Below are positions 25,329-32,317 of a stretch of DNA of 64,000 bases, in pieces. This DNA comes from Haloferax namakaokahaiae (lineage in GTDB: Archaea; Halobacteriota; Halobacteria; Halobacteriales; Haloferacaceae): the NCBI RefSeq assembly GCF_042663225.1, contig NZ_JBHTAA010000005.1, positions 682,001 through 746,000 on the forward strand, in the 5' to 3' direction. A program made the translations under genes and the position numbers. The notes below the pieces were generated by a model, which saw only the letters and a list, made by a program, of their open reading frames with translations, was not told the DNA's origin and did no database searches. The stretch's first letter is position 1. The number at the start of each line of letters is the position of its first letter.

Positions 25329-26315
25329 TTAACGTTTCGTCTCGGGTACAGCAACCAGCGCGTCGGCATCGGCCGTCGTGTCTTCCAGTACGTACTCGGT
25401 GCCGTCTCGGCCGAGGACGCCCTCCTCGACGAGGTGGTCGAGGTGCGCGAACGCCTCGCCGGGCCCGTGGAGGATGTGGACGTTCGAGAGGTCGCCGAAC
25501 AGGCGGGCGCTGACCGTCCACGCGTCGGCAGGGCCGTGCTCGGAGAGGACGTTCAGGACGCGTTCGGTCCGCTCTCGGTGGTGTTCGGCGATGACGCGCG
25601 CACGCCCTGCCGGGTCGTCGATGGGGTCGCGGTGGCCGGGCCAGACGCGGTCGAAGTCTTCTTCGACGATTCGGTCGAGGCTGTCGAGGTACGTCGCCAA
25701 CGGGCGCTCGACGCGGAGGTCCGCGCCGCCGATGTTCGGCGTGTACTTCGGGAGGATAGCGTCGCCGATGAACGCCTCGCGGCCCGAGTCGCCGTCGAAG
25801 GCGAACGCGCAGAGACCGGCGGCGTGGCCGGGGAGGTGGACGACTTCGAGTTCGCCGTCGCCCGCGGGGATGGTGTCGCCGTCTTCGAACGGCGTCACGT
25901 CGGCGTCTTCACCCATCAGGTCGTTGAGGATGCTGAGGAAGTCGGTGAGTTCGTCGAGCGACTCCTGCGGGATGCCCCACTCTTCGAAGCGCTGCTCGCG
26001 CATGTCGGTCTCCGCGAAGTGGGCGTCTTCGTCACCCGCGATGAGTCCGGCGTCGGCCGCGTGAGCGTAGACGGTCGCTCCACTCTCGGCCTGCAGTTCG
26101 CCCGCGAGGCCGGTGTGGTCCGCGTGCCAGTGGGTGAGGATAATCGAGTCGATATCTGCGACATCGTAGCCAGCGGCTTCGATGCCGTCGTAGAGGTCAG
26201 CCCGGACGTCGTCGGTCGAGACGCCGACATCGACCAGCGTCAACTGGTCGCCGGGGAGGAGATAGGAATTGTTGCTCCCTTCGAACACGGTGTTCCCGAG
26301 CGAGATACGTTCCAT
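25329..26315 (-). CDS. Metallo-beta-lactamase fold hydrolase with C-terminal winged-helix region
   Basis: A 328-residue protein. The catalytic motif is LTHWHADHTG (HxHxDH), with later ligands at LPGHAAG, GDAILPKY and WPGHRDP, so two metal ions can be bound. The C-terminal 80 residues (RARVIAEHHRERTERVLNVLSEHGPADAW, then LDHLVEEGVLGRDG) match the winged-helix tail found in human LACTB2 and its archaeal homologues. In LACTB2 the enzyme is an RNA endonuclease, so RNA cleavage is one possibility; thioesterase or glyoxalase II activity is another. ATG 26315 places Met just ahead of the first strand. It is divergent from dnaJ. Confidence 0.88.
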   Translation of the reverse strand: MERISLGNTVFEGSNNSYLLPGDQLTLVDVGVSTDDVRADLYDGIEAAGYDVADIDSIILTHWHADHTGLAGELQAESGATVYAHAADAGLIAGDEDAHFAETDMREQRFEEWGIPQESLDELTDFLSILNDLMGEDADVTPFEDGDTIPAGDGELEVVHLPGHAAGLCAFAFDGDSGREAFIGDAILPKYTPNIGGADLRVERPLATYLDSLDRIVEEDFDRVWPGHRDPIDDPAGRARVIAEHHRERTERVLNVLSEHGPADAWTVSARLFGDLSNVHILHGPGEAFAHLDHLVEEGVLGRDGTEYVLEDTTADADALVAVPETKR

Positions 26316-26446
26316 GCGAGCACCTCGCCGTCGGCGTTTATCACGATTCCGAATACGGAACCCTGTGTGTGTGTGAACGGGTCGCACACGTTCTCGGCGT
26401 TGCCCGTTACATTCAAAGTCTACCCCTACGTCGTCGTGCACGTCGA

Positions 26447-27673
26447 ATGCCGGTGGACTTCTACGAGCTCCTCGACGTTGACCGCGACGCCGAACGGGAC
26501 GACATCAAACAAGCGTTCCGTCAGATGGCGCGTGAGTACCATCCAGACGTGAACGACGACGAGCGAGCGACCGCACAGTTCACCGTCGTACGAAAGGCCT
26601 ACGAAGTGCTCACCGACGAGGGCGAGCGCGCGGATTACGACCGGATGGGCCACAGCTCGTACGTCGAAAAACGCCTCGACGGCCTGCGGAAGTTCAAGTT
26701 CCCCGGCGAGGCGGGTAAGCAGAGCGGGTCGTCTTCCTCGACGTCCACGTCGGGGTCGAATCGAACGACTCGGTCGTCTGGGTCTTCGCGCTCGTCTCGG
26801 TCATCTTCGTCTCGTTCCTCATCGTCGCGCTCGTCGTCCGGCAGTTCCAGTCGGTCACGTGGCTCCACATCGTCTACGTCGTCCTCGCGCTCCTCTTCAG
26901 GGAGTTCGCGTTCGTCGTCGTCTCGGTCTTCTTCGTCTCGGACTTCCTCGTCGCGTTCGTCTTCGTCCACCGGCTCATCTCGCAGTTCGTCTTCCGCACG
27001 AAGTTCGGGTTCGCGCTCGTCGAGTCGTTCGTCGTCCCGAAATTCGCGCTCCAGTTCTCGCTCGTCGTCGTCTCGAACTTCGACGGGGAGCGGGCGTTCG
27101 TCGCGCTCGTCGCGGAGTCGCCGCTCGCGCGCTCGGCGCGCACGCAACGGCAACTCGAACCGATTCGATTCCGCGTCCGAGCAGTCGAGCGAGTCGGCGA
27201 AGACGAACCCGCTGTGGTACGGCTGGTCGGTTTCGCTCGTCGCCTTGCTCGCCTATTTCGGTACGCTCGGCTGGTTTCTCTCGACGTCGGGCGGGGCGTT
27301 CGTCGAGACGTTGATTTCAATCGATACCGCCGCACCCGTCCCCGCCCTGCTCTCGGTGTCGCCGCTTACACTGCCGTCGCTCGCTGTCTTGCAGACGGCC
27401 GCAGCCGCTTCGCCGACGATGCTGATTCTGCCGGGCGGGTCGGTACTCCTCGCGCTCGTGCTCGTCGGAACGGTGGCGAAGTTCGGTCACTCGTGGGCGA
27501 CGTGGCTGTACGCGCTCGCAGCACTCGCCCCGCTGGCGCTCGTGATTGCCGGAAGCGTCGGAATGGGACGTCCGCTCGCGGTCGATGTCGTCGCGTTGGC
27601 CGTGTTGCCGCTGCTCGGTGCCGGCGGGTTCATCTTCGACGCCGGCCGATACCTGTGGGCCGCTCGGCAATGA
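26447..27673 (+). CDS. DnaJ-domain protein with a long Ser/Arg-rich region and C-terminal membrane segments
   Basis: A 408-residue protein of three parts. Residues 1-65 are a J domain with the HPD motif at 32-34 (EYHPDV), which stimulates Hsp70 ATPase. Residues about 92-235 are almost only Ser and Arg, with some Thr and Gly, and no acidic residue at all. This is very basic for a haloarchaeal protein. Residues about 255-408 contain four or five hydrophobic segments. There is no Gly/Phe region and no zinc-finger domain, so it is not DnaJ proper. It may recruit Hsp70 to the membrane. ATG 26447 starts directly at the J domain. Codon use in the Ser/Arg part is dominated by TCG and TCT with CGC/CGT. 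Confidence 0.88.
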   Translation: MPVDFYELLDVDRDAERDDIKQAFRQMAREYHPDVNDDERATAQFTVVRKAYEVLTDEGERADYDRMGHSSYVEKRLDGLRKFKFPGEAGKQSGSSSSTSTSGSNRTTRSSGSSRSSRSSSSRSSSSRSSSGSSSRSRGSTSSTSSSRSSSGSSRSSSSRSSSSRTSSSRSSSSTGSSRSSSSARSSGSRSSSRSSSRNSRSSSRSSSSRTSTGSGRSSRSSRSRRSRARRARNGNSNRFDSASEQSSESAKTNPLWYGWSVSLVALLAYFGTLGWFLSTSGGAFVETLISIDTAAPVPALLSVSPLTLPSLAVLQTAAAASPTMLILPGGSVLLALVLVGTVAKFGHSWATWLYALAALAPLALVIAGSVGMGRPLAVDVVALAVLPLLGAGGFIFDAGRYLWAARQ

Positions 27674-27718
27674 CAAACAATCTCACGATTTTTGACCTTT
27701 GAAGACGTACTGACATGT

Positions 27719-28393
27719 ATGAGCAAGCTCGGCGAGCAGGTTCACCGACTCCGCCTGCGTGGAGTGAACGCGTATCTCGTGGACGACGACGGCGAACTCA
27801 CGCTGGTCGATGCCGGGACGCCGTGGGACAGCGGTGAGCTTCGCGCGGGCATCATCGACGCCGGGTACACCGTCCCCGACATCGACCGCGTGCTTCTCAC
27901 GCACTACGATATCGACCACGTCGGGTCGCTCTCGTCCCTCGGGCTGCGCGACTCGGTTCCGATACACCTCGCCGAGCCGGACGCCTCGTACCTCTCTGGC
28001 CGCGCAAAGCCACCCTTCTCCTCGCGGAAAGGATTTCTCCAGCGAGTCGGGACGCGACTCATCGACACGCCGAGACAGCCAATCGAGACGGTCGAAGACG
28101 GCGACCAGATTGGACCCTTTATCGCCTACCGAACGCCCGGACACACGTTGGGACACACCGCGTTCGTCCACGAACCGTTCAGCGTGGCCTTCGTCGGCGA
28201 CCTCGTCCGTGAGAAGCGAGGTCAACTCGTCGCGCTCCCGTGGGTGATGGCGGCAGACGCCGAGATGAACGACCGCAGTATTCGAGAATTCGTCTCGAAG
28301 TGTCCACCAATCGAAGTCATCGCAATGGGGCACGGAAACCCGGTCGAGGAGTACGGGTACGGCGAACTGCAGGAGCTCGCCGAGAAAGTTTGA
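27719..28393 (+). CDS. Metallo-beta-lactamase fold hydrolase (variant HxDxDH motif)
   Basis: A 224-residue protein. The first metal-binding motif reads LTHYDIDHVG, so the second His of HxHxDH is replaced by Asp. Later ligands are present: RTPGHTLGHTAF, FVGDLVRE and IAMGHGNP. The variant is common among glyoxalase-II-like proteins and still allows metal binding. Residues about 22-40 (GVNAYLVDDDGELTLVDAG) form the opening strands. ATG 27719 is near the start of the domain. It follows dnaJ by 46 bases on the same strand and precedes a 378-base AT-rich gap. Substrate is unknown. Confidence 0.85.
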   Translation: MSKLGEQVHRLRLRGVNAYLVDDDGELTLVDAGTPWDSGELRAGIIDAGYTVPDIDRVLLTHYDIDHVGSLSSLGLRDSVPIHLAEPDASYLSGRAKPPFSSRKGFLQRVGTRLIDTPRQPIETVEDGDQIGPFIAYRTPGHTLGHTAFVHEPFSVAFVGDLVREKRGQLVALPWVMAADAEMNDRSIREFVSKCPPIEVIAMGHGNPVEEYGYGELQELAEKV

Positions 28394-28771
28394 GAGACGA
28401 ACGAAGAGCGAAGGGAGCCCTCGCTCGTCGTTGTAAAGAGCGGGGACCGCGACCGAGCGCGAATCCCCGGACTGACCAAGCCACTGCGAGGAGCACCAAT
28501 CTCACAGTTGCCTGACGCGCCCGGCGGAATTGTATCAAACCACGCGCGTCAATACCCACTTTGGGTCTAGTTGTAAAAAGTCCTTTGTTCGCGCCAATAA
28601 GGACCATGCCATACAGAAGCACTGGGTAAACTTACGCTTATGTGGACCATTTAGCCGAAAAAAGCCAACGTTTCCAAACCTTAATGGTTCTTAGTAGACG
28701 AACGAAGTAAGAATCATTATAAAACGTAACAAATCGCCCGACTCAGGACTGTTAACCGTGCGTGAGAGTGG
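28394..28771. other. 378-base convergent gap holding an AT-rich, hairpin-forming island
   Basis: No protein gene of useful length is seen. The stretch from about 28530 to 28740 is clearly AT-richer than the rest of the window. Two stem-loops are readable: GTCCTT (28581-28586) with AAGGAC (28600-28605), and AATGGTTCTTA (28683-28693) with TAAGAATCATT (28708-28718), the latter pairing 11 bases in RNA with one G-U. A micro-frame ATGCCATACAGAAGC... at 28607 stops after seven codons. Several TATA-like words occur (TTGTAAAAA, CATTATAAAAC). It may encode a small RNA or be a decayed miniature element. Confidence 0.45.
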
Positions 28772-29398
28772 CTAGCGGACGTAGTACGGGTCGTCTCCCG
28801 GGATAAATCGGCCGAGGTCGGATTCGCGGCGGAAGTCGGTCGAACGAAGTTCCACGATACCGGCGACGAGTTCGTCGTGGTCGCCCTCGTCCCATTCGCG
28901 TGGGTCCTTGATGGGGAGGATGAGAAAGCCGCTACCACGAAGTTCCGTTCCGTGGAGTGTCTCCATGTCGATGTCCGTCTTCCACGCAATCGAACTGTAA
29001 TTCTCCAAGACGTGTTTGGTCGCCACTTCGCCGACGGGCAAGAGAACGTGTGCGGCGATCGCGCGCAACTCTGCGTCGAAGAAGCGTTCCATGTCGGTGT
29101 ACTCTGCGGGTGTCGGCGTTCCGTCTGCCACGCACATGTGGAGATACGAGAAGAACGTCCCGTCCACTTCCGGTTCGTCACCAGTCGTGGTCAATAGTCC
29201 GGCGTCCGCGAGTGCTGCTTGCAGTTTCATTCCAGGGTCGCTCGTAAAGGGGACGCCGGTTTCGATTCCGCCGTGGATATCGGGGTGGTCTCCGATGACG
29301 TGGAAGTCGGCGTTGGCGTCGCCGTAGCCTGGAACGAACCGGTCACACGACGGTCGCATGCCAAACGGGTTGCTCGTGCGGTCGGTTACGTTTCTCAC
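28772..29398 (-). CDS. Uracil-DNA glycosylase family protein
   Basis: A 208-residue protein of the uracil-DNA glycosylase superfamily, as found in haloarchaea. Family-like landmarks are the N-terminal SNPFGMRPSCDRFVPGYGDAN, the glycosylase motif region VIGDHPDIHGG, the PFTSDPGMKLQAAL segment, and the late ILPIKDPREW. Only two cysteines are visible (in PSCDRF and HMCVAD), so the 4Fe-4S cluster of family 4 enzymes is absent. The role would be excision of uracil from deaminated DNA, but specificity is not proven. Translation must start at GTG 29398, since an in-frame stop lies four codons upstream and NPFGM fits the family N-terminus. Confidence 0.83.
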   Translation of the reverse strand: MRNVTDRTSNPFGMRPSCDRFVPGYGDANADFHVIGDHPDIHGGIETGVPFTSDPGMKLQAALADAGLLTTTGDEPEVDGTFFSYLHMCVADGTPTPAEYTDMERFFDAELRAIAAHVLLPVGEVATKHVLENYSSIAWKTDIDMETLHGTELRGSGFLILPIKDPREWDEGDHDELVAGIVELRSTDFRRESDLGRFIPGDDPYYVR

Positions 29399-29475
29399 GA
29401 TGCGTTCTCAGGAGTCCGCTGATAAAGAAGCCGTGGTTCGACCCGATGTTGCCCACGAACGAGCGTGAACTGAGA

Positions 29476-29949
29476 TTATAACTCGACGCCAGATGGAATG
29501 AGACTCTGTCCGCGAAGCAGTTCACCGTCGGCGTCGTAGACGAGGAACGTCGATTTTTCGAGCGTCACCAGATGTTCGTCCTCGATGGCGATATCGACCT
29601 GGTAGTGGCCGTTTTCGACGTCGATAGACCGTCCGTACTCTCGGGCCGCACCGATGAAGTGGAGCACGTCGTCGGCGTCGGCGTTCAGTTCCAAGACGTA
29701 ATCACCCGTCAAGCGGTCTGTCACGCTGACAACGCCAGTCGTCTTCGGGTCGTCTATCGGGCCTTGCAAGCGAAGCGCCACGTCGAGTTCGCCCGCGTCG
29801 AGTAGTTCGCCAGTCGGCGCGGTGAATCGCTCACGAAGCAACTCCGGCGGTCCGTAGAAGTCGATCGAAACCGTCGGCTGACGGGGAGATTCACCCGTCC
29901 CGTACCAATCGACGTTGGTCACGTCGAGTTCGAAGTAGTCGCGCCGCAT
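29476..29949 (-). CDS. Conserved haloarchaeal protein (DUF5793-like)
   Basis: A 157-residue acidic soluble protein that begins MRRDYFELDVTNVDWYG. It has alternating hydrophobic strands in the first half (PTVSIDFYGPPELLRERFTAP), a central strand-rich part (VVSVTDRLTGDYVLELNADADDVLHFI) and the C-terminal phrase STFLVYDADGELLRGQSLIPSGVEL. I associate this layout with DUF5793, a family of unknown function that is widespread in haloarchaea; the assignment is from memory. No catalytic residues are evident. The start codon follows a striking 26-bp imperfect palindrome centred on the TATA region. Confidence 0.75.
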   Translation of the reverse strand: MRRDYFELDVTNVDWYGTGESPRQPTVSIDFYGPPELLRERFTAPTGELLDAGELDVALRLQGPIDDPKTTGVVSVTDRLTGDYVLELNADADDVLHFIGAAREYGRSIDVENGHYQVDIAIEDEHLVTLEKSTFLVYDADGELLRGQSLIPSGVEL

Positions 29950-29967
29950 TCTATGTGATTTCTTATT

Positions 29968-29993
29968 GTGCGCGACGTATTAACGTGACGCAC
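29968..29993. promoter_or_regulatory. 26-bp interrupted palindrome over the promoter between DUF5793-like gene and membrane-protein gene
   Basis: From 29968 the sequence is GTGCG, CG, ACGT, ATTA, ACGT, GA, CGCAC. The outer arms (GTGCG/CGCAC) and inner arms (ACGT/ACGT) are perfect inverted repeats around ATTA. On the minus strand the centre reads TTAATA, a TATA-like box about 26-34 bases before the ATG at 29949. Binding here would cover the TATA box. Confidence 0.55.
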
Positions 29994-30055
29994 AGCGGGG
30001 AATCTGGACAGTAGCTTGTCGATAGATTTTACCCACCTGCGCCTGCCGCTTGTGC

Positions 30056-30562
30056 ATGGTTTGGGTTCGCTCTGAGTATGCCGGTGCGCTCTCTGTTATC
30101 TCTGCGTGGCTCTGTGCGCTCATCCCGTGGAACGTCACCTATTCGTCCGGCGTCGCCGGTGGAAGCCTCCTGTTCGTCCGCTTCCCGTTCTTTCAGGTTC
30201 GGTACGCGTGGGGAATCGACATCGCTCAGCGAGTGGCTATCTCGAATCCCGTCTCTGCGCTGTCGCTCCAGGCCAGTCAGTCGATTGCGGTCGCCTATCA
30301 GGCGTGGGTTGTCGGTGCCGCCGTGCTGGCGATTGCGGTCCTGTTCTCGTTCGTCTACTACGCACGCGAGGCGGAAGTCGAAGCAGGCCCACTCGACCCG
30401 GTTCGGCTGATGGGTGGCCTGCTCGGACTCACGGGCGTGATTCTCAGCGCGGCCACCTACCTGCTCGTGACGCGAGGCTTTCCGGGGATTCCGCTCCCAC
30501 TCGGCGTGCTCGTCTGTTTCGTCCTCAGCGGCGTCTTACTCACCGTCGAGCGAACGGAGTAG
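30056..30562 (+). CDS. Small polytopic membrane protein, unknown function
   Basis: A 168-residue protein with about four membrane spans: SVISAWLCALIPWNVTYSSG, the segment around QAWVVGAAVLAIAVLFSFVYY, LMGGLLGLTGVILSAATYLLV, and LPLGVLVCFVLSGVLLTV. A longer loop between the first and second spans carries FVRFPFFQVRYAWGIDIAQRV. The end is short and acidic. It precedes the pilB-pilC pair by 62 bases on the same strand and may be co-transcribed, but it has no pilin or prepilin-peptidase signature. Homologues seem restricted to haloarchaea in my memory. ATG 30056 is used; a TTG two codons upstream is possible. Confidence 0.75.
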   Translation: MVWVRSEYAGALSVISAWLCALIPWNVTYSSGVAGGSLLFVRFPFFQVRYAWGIDIAQRVAISNPVSALSLQASQSIAVAYQAWVVGAAVLAIAVLFSFVYYAREAEVEAGPLDPVRLMGGLLGLTGVILSAATYLLVTRGFPGIPLPLGVLVCFVLSGVLLTVERTE

Positions 30563-30624
30563 AATCGCGCGGACGATTTAAGTACCAACCCGCCATACCA
30601 CTCGACCGACTGATTCGGGTGACG

Positions 30625-32316
30625 ATGCCACAAGATACACCACCGAACGCAACGGCGGCGATGCGACCGTCCGCAAACCGGGGCGTGTTCAGACTGCTCC
30701 GAGATGGCGACTTCCAACTCGCCGCCGAGGAGACCCGCCGGATTTTACGGCGTACCGCAGAGATGCTCCGCGGGTCGAAACTCGACGTTCGTCCCCTCTC
30801 GCCGGAAGAGACGCCGCTGGGAACGTTCGACGTTCCCGACGGCCACGAGGAAGTCGAGCGCTACTGGGTAGACGCCCCCTTCGCGTACGTGGTCGTCACC
30901 TACGACGTGGACGCGACGGCCCACCGCTACCACGTCGTCGAACCGGACCTCGACGCGTTCGAAGCGGCGTTACTCGAACGCGTCCGGACCGACATCCGCG
31001 ACCCGCTGTTGTACCGCGACGACAAGGACCCGACGAGCGAACAGACGCTCGTCGAGGAGTTGGAGTCGCTCATCGAGCAGTACGGGTTGGACCTCCACAT
31101 GGAGTCGTTCTACACGCTGTTGTACTACCTCCGGCGCGACTTCCACGGCTACGGCCGCCTCGAACCCCTGATGAACGACCCGCACATCGAGGACATCTCC
31201 TGCGACGGGTACGATATCCCGCTTTTCATCTACCACAGCACCTACACCGACATCTCGACGAACGTCTCGTTCGGCCAGGAACAGTTGGACAACTTCGTCA
31301 TCCGACTCGCCCAGCGCTCCGGCCGGCACATCAGCGTCGGCGACCCGGTGCTCGGGACGACGCTCCCCAACGGCGCGCGCGCCGAACTCGCACTCGGCGA
31401 AGAAGTGACGCCGCGCGGGTCGGCTTTCACCATCCGCATGTACGCCGACGAACCGTTCACGCCAATCGACCTCATCGACTACGGGACGTTCTCTGTCGAG
31501 CAGATGGCGTACCTCTGGCTCTGTATCGAGCACAACAAGAGCCTCATCTTCGCGGGCGGGACCGCGTCGGGGAAGACCACGTCGATGAACGCCGTGTCGA
31601 TGTTCATCCCGCCGCGTGCGAAGGTATTGACCATCGAAGACACCCGCGAACTCGCGCTGTACCACGACAACTGGCTCTCGTCTGTCACCCGCGAGCGCAT
31701 CCACGACGGGACGAACATCTCGATGTACGACCTGCTCCGGTCGGCACTCCGCCATCGCCCCGAGTACATCATCGTCGGCGAGGTCCGCGGCGACGAAGCG
31801 GTGACGCTCTTCCAAGCGATGAACACGGGCCACACGACGTTCTCGACGATGCACGCCGACAGCATCGAGACGGTCATCAATCGCTTGGAGAACGAACCCA
31901 TCAACGTGCCGCGCGCGATGGTGCAGTCGCTCGACTTGCTGTGTATCCAGACGCTCACCCGCTTCGACGGCGAGCGTGTTCGGCGCTCACAGACCATCGG
32001 CGAGATAGGCAACATCGACCAGCGGACGGGCGAACTCGACTACTCCGCGTCGTTCTCGTGGGACGCGAAGTCCGACGCGTTCTCCCAGAGCGACAGTAAC
32101 GTCCTCGAAGAGATTCAGCGCGAAAACGGCTGGTCGCGGACCGACCTGCGACGGGAACTCCGGCGGCGCGAGCAGTTCCTCCGGTACCTTCAGGACAACG
32201 GCGTCTCGGACTACCGACGCTTTACCGCGCTCATCAACGAGTACTACTCGAACCCCGAGGAAGTGCTCGAACGCGTCGAATCGGAGACCATCGCGGCCGA
32301 CGTGGACGGCGCTTGA
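30625..32316 (+). CDS. pilB: PilB-type secretion/pilus assembly ATPase
   Basis: A 563-residue type II/IV secretion ATPase that powers assembly of archaeal type IV pili. The N-terminal about 230 residues are a haloarchaeal variable region. Walker A is FAGGTASGKTTS near residue 310, followed by the Asp box (LTIEDTREL), Walker B region (PEYIIVGEVRGDE) and the His box (MNTGHTTFSTMHADS). A long C-terminal extension (residues about 440-563) is acidic and helical. ATG 30625 starts 62 bases after the membrane-protein gene; a later Met at codon 13 is an alternative. The stop is followed after one base by pilC, so they are coupled. Confidence 0.9.
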   Translation: MPQDTPPNATAAMRPSANRGVFRLLRDGDFQLAAEETRRILRRTAEMLRGSKLDVRPLSPEETPLGTFDVPDGHEEVERYWVDAPFAYVVVTYDVDATAHRYHVVEPDLDAFEAALLERVRTDIRDPLLYRDDKDPTSEQTLVEELESLIEQYGLDLHMESFYTLLYYLRRDFHGYGRLEPLMNDPHIEDISCDGYDIPLFIYHSTYTDISTNVSFGQEQLDNFVIRLAQRSGRHISVGDPVLGTTLPNGARAELALGEEVTPRGSAFTIRMYADEPFTPIDLIDYGTFSVEQMAYLWLCIEHNKSLIFAGGTASGKTTSMNAVSMFIPPRAKVLTIEDTRELALYHDNWLSSVTRERIHDGTNISMYDLLRSALRHRPEYIIVGEVRGDEAVTLFQAMNTGHTTFSTMHADSIETVINRLENEPINVPRAMVQSLDLLCIQTLTRFDGERVRRSQTIGEIGNIDQRTGELDYSASFSWDAKSDAFSQSDSNVLEEIQRENGWSRTDLRRELRRREQFLRYLQDNGVSDYRRFTALINEYYSNPEEVLERVESETIAADVDGA

Positions 32317-32317
32317 G

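Noticed and set aside
26635..27153. Long acidic open frame on the minus strand, rich in Asp, Glu and Arg
   Set aside because: It mirrors the Ser/Arg-coding repeats of the DnaJ-domain gene on the plus strand and has no domain of its own.
26700..27190. Possible CRISPR-like short repeats
   Set aside because: Repeats are in-phase codons for Ser and Arg, not regularly spaced direct repeats with spacers.
28607..28630. Seven-codon open frame (ATG to TAA) in the AT-rich gap
   Set aside because: Too short to call a gene without transcript evidence; noted only as a possible leader peptide.
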